Shown here: one piece after another, positions 17,635-30,400 of the stretch
Layout of the letters: each line of letters begins with the position of its first letter
Position numbering within the stretch: position 1 is the stretch's first letter
DNA from: Physocladia obscura
Lineage: Eukaryota > Chytridiomycota > Chytridiomycetes > Chytridiales > Chytriomycetaceae
Direction of reading: 5' to 3'
Assembly (NCBI GenBank): GCA_027596945.1
Contig: JADGJH010000085.1
Coordinates: 1-32,436, forward strand
Length of the DNA stretch: 32,436 bases
Translations under genes and position numbers: made by a program
Notes under the pieces: generated by a model
Seen by the model: the letters and a program-made list of their open reading frames with translations, nothing else
Told to the model about the DNA's origin: nothing
Databases searched by the model: none

Positions 17635-20600
17635 ATGCCATTATCAACTGGAACGGTGAAAGCCTCGGAGATTCAAGTTCTTTCACAAACAACAGCGGCA
17701 GTAGCAAAATCCGCGTTTTCTTCACCAAACAGCACGCCTGCAACAACGATAGCCTCAATTGAAAATGAACGCGATTCTCTACCAATAAGCAATTTGCTCA
17801 TGTCGAACGGTCCGCCGTTTAACGTATCTGTCAAGTCAAATTATAGTGCAAAATTGAGTATTGCTGATTCCATCTCTGACGGTTTGTTTTTTTTTTTTTC
17901 TTCTTCCACTTTTTATAGTGCCACCCAGCCCCCTTCAAAAACAAAAACAAAAAAACAAAAAACCAGTCTTTTTTGCTTTTTTTTTAAAATTTTTATTTTC
18001 TTTCTTTTTATTTTATTTCCAGCAAGTTCCAAGAGACATATACCTCTTGACGGACAGCCCTGTACTGTGGTTGATACCGAATCAATTCCGAATCTTGAAA
18101 CCAGCAATAGTTTTCATATATTAGACAGTATCAATAATGTCAACAATTCAATGCAACCAGAAGCCATCCTCTCCGAAGATCCACTGACTAAAAGTAACAC
18201 GCTATTATCATTGAATCCCAGAACTGGATTAAAAGTAATGATAACGAGTCCTTCAGCAGAAAATATTTTGAACGGAAACAACACGACGACAGAGAATACA
18301 GACCCGTCGATTCTGTTTGACCAAACAATAAAAATCAAACGCGATGAAATGCGAAAAACCACTTTTGCTGGAATTGTGTCGAGTTCAAAATTGAATAATT
18401 TGCGCTACGCTACAGCTGCTGCTGCTGCAAAATCGGCTCAAAAATATGAAACTACCGGTGATGAAAACGCAGAAGATGATATATCACGAACAACAAACGG
18501 TGGTTTGAAGTCGGCGAAAATAAACAAGAAAAAACCTGGCAGGAGCAAGAAAGAGGAATTGGAATCTGGCAATTCTGGTGATACTGAAGAATACGAATCT
18601 CCTGCTTTGATTCAAAGCAAAGTTTCTCGGAGAAAATCAAAACGGCTGTTGGAATCTGAATTGTCTCCGTCGTCATCGTCATCGCCTGAAGCGGCAACGA
18701 AAACAGCTGATGTTCGAATAATTACAGCAAAAAGAGAGATAGATTGTGCTGGAGAAAAAAAAAAAGAAGGAGAGTCAACAAGTGAAGCCAATTTGTTAGA
18801 CAAGAAGGCACTTGTTCACTCGCCTCACTCGTCGCTATCAAATTTGAGTACCTCGACGGAAAATGAACAAGAGACGGGGCCAAGTCATGCTTTCAGTGAA
18901 GCATCAAAAAATAATAATCAAGATATTGGTGGCAGCGGCGGTGGTGACAACGCTTTACATCACACTGATGGGTTTTTCATGTTCCGCAAAAGTCCCTTGT
19001 CCAGACCAAAGTCAGCTCCAACAAGATCTGGTAGCAAAAGAACTCCTATTTTAGCCGAACCTAGCCTCAGCACAGTGTCATCGAGTCAATCAATCAGTAA
19101 CTTGCATCAACGACAACAACCGCAACAACATGTTCAACACAATCATGTACCAAAAGCAAACTTAATCAATCGGATTTTCCATTTTGACGATGAAACATCA
19201 AATTCAAGTGTCAATGATTCAAGTGAAAGCAATCATCATACTGCAGTGGATGATCACCGCTGGTTCCATGGAATATTTCATCATCAAGTTTCCTCAGAAT
19301 CACCGAATCACGACCACCAGCTTCATCCTCAACACCAACAACGCGAAGACGGCGAACATCCTCTCTGGCACCGAATAGCTAAGCGCCAAGAAAACTTGTT
19401 TGCCAAATATTTTCATTCTAGAGGCAACGGCGCAGTCGACGACGATGTTGAGTCGGCTTCAACAACCGACGCGGAATCACCATCGTCTCAGATTTCCCCG
19501 AAACTATCATCTCCACGCTCATATAGTGCTCTTCGTGAAGATATTACGCCAACGCTATCATTGTCGTCGCACACTGAGTCTCCTACATCAGCCGCCGATG
19601 CTTCCCATCATCCTACCAGCAAACACCAAACAACAAAGCCAGCTCAAGTTGCTACGATTGTTACTTCTGACACGAATTCAGAAGAACATGAACTAGAATC
19701 ACCACTCCATTCCGTCACTGCAGCTGCCATCCGATCCAACAACATTCTCAAGAGTCTTGCCATCGGGAAAAAACCACGCGCTGCTTCTGCAGGCAGTACT
19801 TCTAAGCGGTCCAAAAATCAAACAAGCTCGGCACCTCCACTATCGCCACTGGAAAAAGGGTTCGGCAGTGCTACTGATGATGCTGCTTCTACCTATAACT
19901 ACGGACAGGAGAATCATAGTATTTTCAAGAATCTGATGATTCAAAAAGGAGAAAAGTCGCCGCATTCGCCAGTTTCTCCAATTGAAAGTGATCTGGGGTT
20001 TCCAGTAGCAGCAGCGGGAAAGCTTAGTGTGACTGCGCACAGCCGCAAGCAGTCCAAAGCATCGGTGTCTCGGCAAAACTCTGATGTGTCGTTGTTTGAA
20101 AAATATGGGAAAGTGGATGAGTTTCTTGGAAAGGGTGCAAATGCAACCGTTCGTTTGGTAATTCGTTTTTTACATAAATGTTTTTAATTTTTTATTATTT
20201 TCAATTACGTTCAGTTGATAATGATAATTGTTCTTACTTTTAAAGGCCCACAAACAAGACAATATTGATCATCATGAAGTGTACTATGCTATAAAGGTAA
20301 AGTTTATATATTTGATTTGATTTGATTTGATTTTTTGTTTATAGATTATTTTTTTGTGCTTTCAAAGAAATTCAGGAAACGATACAGAAGAGAGAGCGAA
20401 AAGTGCTATATCAAGAAAGTTATTGGAGAGTTTTGCATCAGCTCAAGTTTGCACCATATTAATGTCATCGAGACTTTGGACTTGATTCAGGATCATGTTC
20501 GGTTTTTTTTTTTTTGGGTCTAAACAATCAGTTTTACTTCTTTTCTTTAAATATCAGAAACATGAATGGTGTGTTGTTATGGAGTATATGTCTGGTGGGG

Positions 20601-21465
20601 ATTTATATGCGCGACTTCAAGATGGTATCGAGGATTCCGATGAACTCAACTGCTATTTCAAACAATTACTATCTGGCATGGCGTATGTACACAGTATGGG
20701 AGTTGCACATCGGTATTGCAATAATAATTTCTTGATTTCTAAATTATGTAACAATTTTGAACCAGGGATCTAAAGCCTGAAAATTTGATCTTGGACGCGG
20801 ATTGTAGAACTCTCAAAATAGCAGATTTTGGTAGTTACCTTTTAAAAACATGATTCTCTTGAAAATTTCTTAGGAAAATTTGCGCTCTAATTTTAATTAT
20901 TTTTAAACTATAGGTGTTGCAGAGGTTTTCAAAACAGTTTTCGAGGAATCTTCGAGGAAGACAAAGGGAGTATGCGGTTCAGAGCCATACATTGCACCAG
21001 AGGTATATAAGTTAATGTTTTTGCATGCTTTTCTAACATATTTTCTTGCTAGGAATGGATAGAAGATGCAGAATTTTATGCAACGAAAGTCGATGTATGG
21101 GCTTGCGGTAAGAATATAAGATAATTCTTGTTTTTAATAACTACTGTCGCACAATAGGAATTATATATTACGCTTTGCTAAAAAATTCAGTTCCTTGGCA
21201 TGTCGCAAGAGAAACCGACTTGCATTATACCGAATTTCTAAAAAGGCGAAATTCAGAATATAATACAGGCTACATACCATTTGATAGACTGGTTGATGGA
21301 TCTAGACACCTATTGTACCATATACTGGAGCCTGATCCGGCAAGAAGATGGACCATTCAGAATATTCTTGATGATCCCTGGTTAACAGGCTTGGAGCATT
21401 GCGGAACACCTGATGTTAACAGGAATGCTGTTCACAAGCACAAGCCACCAGTCGCAAAAATTTGA
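17635..21465 (+). CDS. HAL4/SAT4-like serine/threonine protein kinase
   Basis: Fungal kinase of the family that in yeast includes Hal4/Sat4 and Hal5, regulators of potassium transporters and nutrient permeases. Nine exons: 17635-17881, 18023-20157, 20246-20296, 20368-20496, 20558-20712, 20766-20830, 20914-21002, 21053-21107, 21158-21465. They sum to 3234 nt, giving 1077 aa. The first about 770 residues are low-complexity (Ser, Asn, His, Gln) and probably disordered. The C-terminal kinase domain has [18 protein letters not shown] (Gly loop), YYAIK (Lys811), [40 protein letters not shown] (905-912), DFG (926-928), [14 protein letters not shown] (APE 955-957) and [14 protein letters not shown]. 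All catalytic residues are present. The [10 protein letters not shown] and KGVCGSEPY segments are typical of the Hal/Npr1 group. Intron 1 (141 bp) contains no stop in frame. A channel gene follows 198 bp downstream on the same strand. Confidence 0.9.
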
Positions 21466-21663
21466 TCGGAATTACCCCTATTTTTATTTTCATTTTTTTG
21501 GTATTTAATTTTAGTGAGGAATTTTTTTTTTTTTATAATGAAAATTTTTATAATAATTTTAAAATTAATACTGTTAAACAGCTGCCCTCATACGTGAGAT
21601 TAATTCGGCTTTGTACGTTATAAAATATCAGTGGTTGAAATAAATTATCAGGAGGCCTCAAGT

Positions 21664-23740
21664 ATGAGCCAACAGGAAATTACTTTCACGGCTAGTGACA
21701 GCGATTTTTTTCCTAAACCACGTAGCGTAATTGTTGTACCCGAGATCAAAGATGGAAATACAAATCTGCCAATTGAAGGGACCACATTTCATAAAATCGA
21801 ACGACCGCCACACTCATTGTATGAGAAAATTGTCTATACTCTAGATATTTTAATTCCGCCCGATGAGCCCAATGATATGGAAGTTCCGGCAGGACACTTT
21901 CTACAAAAGGTTATAATTGGAAAAAAGTGGAATTGGCGCATCTCGAAAGACAAGGACGCATATCTTCCTGAATATTTGGTTGAACACAAACAATTGGAAA
22001 CAACATACACCGTTCTCACAGAGTTAAAAACATTTCTGCCGCTTTTTGATTCAAATTCGAAATTTTTGAAGAGATGGGATGCGTTGGCATTGGTCTTGCT
22101 TTTGTTTACGGCCACTTGCACTCCATACGAAGTAGCGTAAGTGTATATTTATTTTGTTTGATGCTGTCTTAGATGAATTCTCCTAAAAATGCAATCATCA
22201 CAAGTTTTTTGACAGCAGATGGAGCTCCTGCAATTGATATCTTATTTTTAATCAATCAGTTCGTCAATGTGGTTTTCTTGATAGACATGTTTATTCAGAT
22301 GCGAACACCATTTCGTGATGCCGAAACTGGACAGTTTGTGAACGATCAAACTGCAATTGCATTAAAGTACCTAAAATCTTGGTTTTCTGTCGACTTGCTG
22401 TCAACAATTCCGTGGGAATTGTTGAGTTTTATGAAGACCAACGGTGATTTGTCTTCATTAAGACTTATTAGACTTGTCAGACTCGTGAGATTGCTGAAAT
22501 TACTTCGAGTTCTGCGTGCTAGTCGCAAACTACGGCAATGGCAAGTATATATCAATATACGTTATGCGTCGTTACAAATTTTACAGGTAAAAAATTATTG
22601 AGAAGCATTTGAAAAGGATTTTAATACACAAATAGCTAGCAATAGTCAATATTTTCATTATTCACTGGCTGGCTTGTGGATACAGATTAGCGTCTCAGCA
22701 ACAAGTTCCAACTGAGCCTGTGGGTTGGACTGATCGATATACCGCTTTTCAAGGAGTAGCTGTTGACAACGGAGAACTCTATATTGCAGCATTATGGTGG
22801 TCTTCCGGTATTATAAGTCTTGTGGGACCAAGTTTTACTCCAATGGATCCGTCCACACTGAGAGAATTAGGATATGCGTTTTTTGCCAACTTTATAGCAT
22901 TTATGAATGCGCTATACTTTATTGCCACACTTTCCGATGTACTGTCTATAAGTAGTCGGAATAAGCGCTCGTACGATCTTCTTGTCGATAACTATCTGGA
23001 AATGTTTGAAAAATTGAAGCTCGATGTTAAACTGAAAATTAAAGTCCATAACTATCTATCAGAACACTTTGCAATGCAAGCGCAATCAGAGTATTCAAAT
23101 ATGCTGAAAAAACTTCCGCCGCAGCTTCACGGCTTCATTACGATGGAAATTTTTATTGATTTCTTGTCACAGATACCATTTTTGGAAATCTTTATTGATC
23201 GGGAACCATTCATGATGCAAGAGCTCTGTAGAAACGTGGAAATTAAATCATTTCCTCCAAATAATCATTTGTTTTCGGAAGGATATGATGGAATTTATTA
23301 TGTTGAAAGAGGGGTAGTTGCTATTGATGGAATTGTGTATACAACGTAAGCATTAACAATTTTTTTCAACAATATTAAAATTAAGTTTAATATGTGTACT
23401 CTTTAGTGGTCAGGTGTTTGGGAGATCAGTACTTCGCGAAAATAATAAGCAGACTGAGTGTCGTGCTTTGACAGCAGTCACAGTTCACATTTTGTCAAAA
23501 GTGCACTTGTTGGAAATTCTTTCAAAACATCCAAAAATTCGATATTATGCGAAAAGGTGGACAGCTTGGGCGGTTTTGCGGAAGTATTTGAGAGCATACT
23601 CGAATCTTTATTATGTTGCTTCGAGACGTGGTGCTATGGTACAACCACCTCTTTTATCGAAACGCCCCTATTTGAAAGATGGCGAATATGATGATATTGA
23701 TTACGCAGTTATGGAACATCTGGCTGAAGTTGGGTTTTGA
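21664..23740 (+). CDS. CNG/HCN-like six-helix channel with cyclic-nucleotide-binding-type domain
   Basis: Voltage-gated-like cation channel subunit. Four exons: 21664-22136, 22205-22586, 22636-23345, 23407-23740 (introns of 68, 49 and 61 bp). They sum to 1899 nt, giving 632 aa. The start is the ATG of MSQQEITFTASD; an upstream GTG frame is not used. S1 is near WDALALVLLLFTATCTPYEV, S2 INQFVNVVFLIDMF, S3 WFSVDLLSTIPWELL, S4 LRLIRLVRLVRLLKLLRVLR (Arg every third residue), S5 IVNIFIIHWLACGY. The pore helix is YIAALWWSSGIIS, with filter SLVGPS (346-351) and S6 FFANFIAFMNALYFIATLSD. A C-linker and a cyclic-nucleotide-type beta roll follow (FPPNNHLFSEGYDGIYYVER, then GQVFGRSVL). The filter is neither the GYGD of potassium channels nor the GET of animal CNG channels. 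The phosphate-binding cassette has FGR where FGE is usual. Ion selectivity and ligand are therefore uncertain. Confidence 0.87.
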
Positions 23741-23790
23741 AAACTGGAAATAAACTTTTTGGTTTTCTTTTTTCATTTTGCATTTTGAAC

Positions 23791-25461
23791 ATGGCAAGCG
23801 AAGTTGTTGCACAGCGTCTGCAACATATGCAAATGCTTCTACTCAACCGACCAAAAGCGCTCAATGCACTGAACCATAATATGGTCAATTTACTTTTACC
23901 AAAGCTGAAGGTTTTGAATTTTCCATAACTTCAACAAACAAGCACCGAAGAATTAATCAACGGTTCAAACACCAGACTTTTGAGAATTCCGACGTAACAA
24001 AAACGATCTTACTTGCAAAAGTCGAAGAGTCGCGTGCTTTTTGCGCAGGAGGCGATGTTAAAGGTGTCATTGTTTCAGCGGACGCATCAAGACAACTAAC
24101 TGATCAACCTTTTCGGCTCAGTATTAACGAAGGCTAACAGTAGAAACCCCGACGATGTCGCGACAGCAGTTAAATTTATGCAGAACGAATATGAACTTAA
24201 TCATTACATTGGAACAATCAACAAGCCATTCATTGCGCTTATGAACGGCATTGCGATGGGAGGCGGTATTGGCTTGAGTGTTCATGCACCCTTTAGAATC
24301 GCAACGGAAAATACCGTTTTCGCTATGCCGGAGGTTTGTTTTTCTGTTTTTTCTGGTGTGGTCTCAATGGCTCAAAACATTTTTTTAGACCAGTATTGGC
24401 CTCTTCCCGGACGTTGGCGGATCATTTTTTCTTCCACGTCTTGACGGAGAACTTGGAACATATCTGGGTCTGACGGGAGCGAGACTCATGGGTCAGGAAG
24501 TTTGGATGGCTGGAATTGCAACTCATTTTGTTCCATCCGATCGACTTCCGCAACTCCTTGAACGCCTTTCGGCATTAGATTCTAGTGATTTGACGGTTGT
24601 TGATGCTGCGATTGATGAATTTGTCGTCGAACCACCATCGGTACAAGAATGGAGTAATTGGTCGCTTGGCGGTGGAACTGCTGATGTGATCAACCGATGT
24701 TTTTCTGGAGATACTATCGAAAGCATTATTGTGGCCTTGGAGAAAGAGGTATAATTGATATTTTGTTTTGCTTTTTTAAATTTTATTGAAAATTCTACTG
24801 AAAAGAATTCGGCGTGGGCACAAAAGACTCTTGAAACTCTGAAAAAAATGAGTCCATTAAGCTTGAAACTTACATTGGAACAACTTCGCCGTGGTCGCAA
24901 GGAAGATTTCGCAACTTGTTTCAGAATGGAATACCGAATGGTTCAAGAATGCTTGGTCGGTTTTTATTTATTTATCTATTATTGATTGCTTAAGTTCTCG
25001 ATTCCTCAATTCAGCAAACAAACGACTTTTTTGAGGGGGTAACTGCAAAAATAGTCGAAAAACGGCAACCTGTATGGAGCGTTGCGTGGGATGATATCTC
25101 GAAGCTGTCGAAAAATGACATCATAACACAGTTTTTTACTAAACGCAAAGTTCTTCCAGACTCTTTGTCAAAAATAGAGCTGCAAATACAGCTCGTAAAC
25201 AACCTAACATATTATGAATATCCGCACCGTACTCTCAGCGGTCTTCCAACAGATCGGGATGTCAAAAGGGAATTGGTAAATGCAAAAGGCTCCAAGCAAT
25301 CTGTTTTGGAATCTCTGTCCAAAAAATGGGGAACTTACGCCTATGATCTAGTTGGAACAGACTGGAGTAATTTGCCAAAAGAGGCTTTTTTAACAAAGGG
25401 CAGCGGAAGGCCCAAAATTGGGCTTGCTGAGAAAGTGCAAAGTATTTTGGCTCGTCTTTGA
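23791..25461 (+). CDS. HIBCH: 3-hydroxyisobutyryl-CoA hydrolase (crotonase family)
   Basis: Hydrolyses 3-hydroxyisobutyryl-CoA in mitochondrial valine breakdown (family knowledge). Six exons: 23791-23910, 23976-24071, 24133-24333, 24389-24748, 24806-24955, 25015-25461 (introns of 65, 61, 55, 57 and 59 bp). They sum to 1374 nt, giving 457 aa. Motifs: LLLNRPKALNALNHNMV, SRAFCAGGDVKGVI, EYELNHYIGTINKPFIALMN, GIAMGGGIGLSVHAPFRIAT (CoA-binding and oxyanion region), FAMPETSIGLFPDVGGSFFL, and a C-terminal LKKMSPLSLKLTLEQL with FFEGVTAKI. The exon 2/3 junction uses donor GTTTCA and acceptor GAAG, ending exon 2 at VKGVI and starting exon 3 at ANSRNPDD; the nearer AACAG acceptor would break the frame. 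The start MASEVVAQRL gives no obvious mitochondrial presequence, so targeting is open. The start codon is 50 bp after the channel stop. Confidence 0.92.
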
Positions 25462-25522
25462 ATGAACAATAAAATTGATTTATCATCTTTGAGAAAGCTA
25501 AAGAAAGAAAATCGAAGAGTGA

Positions 25523-27336
25523 CTACTCGTGACTTCCAGTAGAAGCACTGTCATCCTTCTTTTTTCCACCAAAAAGTCCACCAAACATTTTCTTTCCTAC
25601 TCCAGATGTAGGCCTAGATGTTTTACCCCAGCCCAATTTTCCACCTGTTACAGAATTCAAAGATGGATTACTACCATTTGAAGACCCTCCAGTGATGTGA
25701 TGAGGAAGGGCTGAATGAGCAACAGGACTTGCAGTTCCATTTCCGTCATCAGGAGGAACTGCTGTTTCTGCTCGATTATGTGCATCAGAATGGCCATCAG
25801 CTCCAATACCTGCTTTTCCCAACAAGCCATTGACTAGAGGGGCTTTACCTTCCAAACTCTCGGTGCTAACAGATGCGGCAAGATTTGCAACTTGTCTGCA
25901 CATTGGGCATTGAAACATTTGGCTTTGAATCAAAATACTGTTGACGCATTTGTAATGATAACAGTGGCTACATGGTGCAATAAATATAGCTTGAAGAGGC
26001 TGTATTTCGCCAATGCATATGCAGCAATCTTCTGGAGGAGATCCATCATCATCATCGGTGTGTGCAGCATGGGGGTTTGATGCGTTCAAAAGTTGCTTGA
26101 GGGCTTTTTGAAATCTGTTTTTTTTTCTATTATGTTTGCTTGTCTAAATAATAAAGTCAGTTACTTTTTTGGATCCGCCTTTTTCCTGAGTTGTTTAATC
26201 CATGTGTTATCATAAAATCCAATTCTAACTGAAATACACTTGTACAGATCATCTGAATTGAAAGTTAAAAAATTGAATGTGTGTTTTTTCATATTTTTTT
26301 TTTCATTTTACCATCAGATTTTCCCTTGTAATCAACTCCGAAAACAACTAAATCATTTTCACGAATAGTGTATGGAGGACTTTCTTTTCCAGACGGACTC
26401 AATCTCATTTTATTGAGAAAAGTTCCAGATGAACTGCCAACATCTTTGATAAAAAGCTATTATCCGAAATATATATGTAGCATTTGAGAAAGAAAAAAAA
26501 ATCAATTGAGAAGGAATTTTCACCTGCCCATCAGCAATCCAAATCTCAGCATGACATCTACTCACAACTTTACTTTGATACCAAATATTCAAAAGGGAAT
26601 CTTTTTGCCCCTCAAGAAGCTGCTCAACGCCGTTTTTGACCACTTTTCTGCCAATGCGAACAACCTCACCTTCGTGAACTTTTCTTTCGATACATTCCAG
26701 TGACTGGTTTGGCTGTTGACCTTGTGAAGTGAACGGAATTAGTTGGAAATGTAGTTCACGCAAAACTTCCGGAATTTCGTCAATTGCCTCCTCTTTGTTT
26801 TCAATAGGGGCGACAGTATTTGGAGAAGTTTGCGCAGACGTCGGATTGGCGGAATTTTCCGATTGGTTAGCAGCTTCATTTTCAAAATTCTCGATATTGT
26901 TTTCGTTTTCAGAAGTTGAAGTTTGAGCTGGCATAGAATCGTTTACTTCTCCCTGGGAAAAAGTTAAAGCTGCTTGACGTAGTGGAGATTCATGGAAAGG
27001 TGATGTTATTGCTGCTATTATCATCGCTGAAGCTGGAACGTTACTGGTCAGGCTGAAAACACTGTCGTTCGTGTCGTTAAGGAGTGGATGGACAGCCGGC
27101 ATTGCTTCAACTTCAGCAAGAGCCGTTCCAGCACGAAGATCATGTTGTGTGCCATGTAAATCAGAAGTGTCCGATTTAGTTTGCTCATCTGGTGCGTTCC
27201 CAGCCTGAGAATTCTCTTGAATTTCCTGGTTAACTTGTGACAGACCTGAAACCTCGTGATTTTCTTCGATAATTGAAGGGTCTTCTGAGTTAATGGTCGG
27301 AACTTTATCAGCTACTTCACTGTTTGGCAATGCCAT
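25523..27336 (-). CDS. FHA-RING E3 ubiquitin ligase, Dma1/Dma2 type
   Basis: Dma-type ligases bind phosphothreonine peptides through FHA and ubiquitinate partners in the spindle-position and septation checkpoints. Four exons: 26524-27336, 26312-26456, 26165-26252, 25523-26114 (introns of 67, 59 and 50 bp). They sum to 1638 nt, giving 545 aa. The N-terminal about 190 residues are acidic and Ser/Thr/Gln/Asn-rich. The FHA domain begins at [11 protein letters not shown] and shows [20 protein letters not shown] and [20 protein letters not shown], i.e. the conserved Gly-Arg, Ser-x-x-His and Ser-Gly-Thr-x-x-Asn elements. After [13 protein letters not shown] comes a RING-H2 finger (about 380-422): CCICIGEI, then [13 protein letters not shown], then FQCPMCRQ. 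The tail is Gly/Ser-rich and ends in a basic patch ([13 protein letters not shown]). The 3' end faces that of the CoA hydrolase across 61 bp. Confidence 0.91.
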
Positions 27337-27435
27337 TTTAACTCTTTTTCTTTCCTCAGTTTTATGAAAATCTTTTAATAGAATGACGAAATATCATTAT
27401 TTTTATCCAACACTTAAAATTGTCAGCAGAAGCAA
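27337..27435. promoter_or_regulatory. 99-bp divergent promoter
   Basis: Separates the start codons of the FHA-RING gene (-) and the large membrane-protein gene (+). It is A/T-rich with no recognised box. The two genes probably share a nucleosome-free region. Confidence 0.5.
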
Positions 27436-30400
27436 ATGCCTCGTGTTTCAAAAGTGCATCCGTCACATTCGCGACTCAGTTCAGCATCAAAAGGTTCAGG
27501 ACAGCTTTTGAATTCAACAATGCAACTTGCAATAGATCCGCGCTCACTTCATGGCAATAATGAGTCAGCCGAACCTCGGCATTGGATATGGCTTCAATTT
27601 AGCGACAAAATAATGGAATCTGAATTTCAGGAGTTTTTTTTCGAGCGCGAAAGGTTGCCCACAATGGTAAAGTCTCTTTTATACACGTATTTATCCCCTC
27701 AGATTTTGGATTGTATTTGCAGGTGGTCAGCATGATATTAGTGTTGCTCAGTATTGTATTGATCATAGTCGGCGCCTTATTAGCCAATTTTACCGCAAAT
27801 GCTGCTGTTGCATGGATAATACCACAATTGATGAATATGCTTCTATTTTTGATGTCTGTCTTCTGTTTCATTTGGAAACTTTCGACGTCAATCCAAATAC
27901 TGGGATTAATTTTGATTATACACAACATTTTATTGAGACCACTATGGACTGCAATATTTGAATCTTCATCGGTTGGACCATCAGTATCCTGTGTCGTTTT
28001 TCAATCTATAACATTGATGACATTTCCTGTAAACCTAAAATTTTCGCTCTATATTTCAACTGGATCATTGGTTTTTTTGCTCATAAGCATCATATGCCTG
28101 ATATTCTTACAGCCAGCTTCAAACGATAATTTATTTTTTGCTGTATCTTTGACAGGATATGATGGTAAATTCAGTTGGGCAAGCGCATTTGTGACATATT
28201 TTCTCACGGTTTCAAGTTCTTGGCTATACCAGCGCTTGAGACAAAGATCACTGCGAAGACTATTTTTGCTGTCAAAAAAGAAGCAGAAAATGTTCAAAGC
28301 TTTGGAGAATAAAGGAATTCCAATTCCTATAAAGTCCGTGGTTGGGTTGCTGAGAGGTCCGCAGCACCAAACTGTCAGGTCAGAATCTCAACTTATTAAC
28401 CACAGTGGAGTCTATAAGTCTGCAAATTATGGTGGTACTGGCACCAATCGAATACGAGTGAACAGTGGCAGCGTTCGTCTTCGACAATCATACCAGCAAC
28501 AGCAATTGCAACGGCCAGATACAGGAGTATCTGTAACTGATTCCATTCCTGAGGATGATTTGACTGAGGACCCAAAACGCAGTCGGCCAAACTCGGCATT
28601 TTACAAATTTGTCAACTCTTCGGCAGTTTTTGAAGAACCTTCATTGGAACGGCGAAAAAATCGACAGCGAAAGAAAACTACATTGCCTTTGAATATTCGT
28701 GCAATAAAAACACATGAATTGGAGCCACAGTGGTTCATAGTTAGTTTATTTTTGGGGCAGCCACCATGGCCAACATACAATGAGCGACGATATCTTAAAT
28801 ACCAAGCACGAAGCAACTCTTCTTATTTTTCTGATGCAATGATCCGACTTTTTCTTGCAAATATCGCGACTGCAGTTTTGGACAATTTTGATCGCACAGA
28901 AAATTCAATCACAGCCAACAGCACTAATTCAGTTTCACAGACTTCACAACTTCTTCTTCAAATTATTCCATTCAGTGCAGCCCCTCTACTAGCAATATTT
29001 TTTTTATACCTTATCATCAAATCAAACCGCCTCCTTTTTGTACAGCCTTTGGCAATCCTCGCATACTGGTCAATTGTAGCCGCATATCTTCTAAGTCCTA
29101 TAGAACAATTTTCATGCGTATTTCCAGACGCATTCGCGCAATCAAAAATGACTGCATACCTTGTTTCCACAATCGTGATGGCGGCACAATCGGGTCTCAT
29201 GCCAGCGCGCAGTTTCGCACCGTGGAGCGTTTCGGTTGTGTTTTTGGCAATGTCGCATATTGCGCTTGCGCAGTCATGGGATGGCGGCAGTAGCGTAATC
29301 GCGTGGGGAATGGCGGTGCAAGTTATGATTCTGTCTGTTTTTATGGTTCCCCTTGTTCGTGCGTTCGATGCAATTGACAGGGATACATTTGAGGCGTTGC
29401 AGACCGTCAAGTGCTGTGCGGAGTTGATGAAAATTTCTGTGACACAACTTGTGGAATATAAAAATGAGGAGAGTGAGACGTATGCGGAGGGAAATATTGT
29501 TCATGGGATTTCGCAGTGTAAAGATGAGTGTGGATATAATTATGAAAACGGAAATGAATGTTTTGGATATCCTGCACATTTTGCATATAATAATTACGGA
29601 TCACGAGTTGGCTTCATTCATGAGACTTATAACACTGGAAGAGATTTTTCATTTCAACGGCAAAATAAACCATGGGTGAATTCAGGTCAAGAGAGTGGTT
29701 TTTTTAATCAAAATTTTGACAGTCACCGGTCACTGATATCTCCTGGGTCTCAAAAGCTTCAAAGTCTACTAGATCAATGCGACTTGTGGATTTCTGAAGT
29801 TGGTGATCCAGGAATTTGTGCAGAAGAAATCGAGAGAAACATGCCAGAATCTGAATCTGTAAAATCTGATATCCATTCAGATAGAGCAACTATATCAGGG
29901 AGTTTGGATTTTGGAAAATTAATATTAGGTCGGCTTTTCTTTTCTGTTTTCTTTTCTTTTTATTATTACCCTAAAATAATAAAAATAGAATCAAGTTTGC
30001 TTTCGAAAAAAAGAATCAGTTCCAATGATGTTGCCAATCAGAGCGAAAGTATCAGTAATTTGGTGAACCAGTATATATCCAGTCGCCGCCCGAGCACAGT
30101 AAACGCAGAAAAATATTTGGCCAACCAAACAAACCATCATAAAGATTTATCTTTGCGAAACAAGAGTTCCAGTGTCTCTGTCGTCTTACAAAAAATCGCG
30201 ACTGATGAAAAAAAGTTTTCTCAAGATTCTGTTTTCTCTCACGGTGCCATTATTGATATTGTACCTTTTGATGATTCGACAGCAATAATTTCAAAAACGG
30301 AAGATGATAGTGGCAGAAATAGCAATGATGCAACTTCAACAACTGAAATTTTGGAGCCTACAATTTCGTACAACCAAGAAAAAGAAAAGGCAGTGAATTA

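Noticed and set aside
24072..24140. Apparent frame break between exons 2 and 3 of the CoA hydrolase
   Set aside because: Using donor GTTTCA at 24072 and acceptor GAAG ending at 24132 keeps phase and gives VKGVI joined to ANSRNPDD; no defect is needed.
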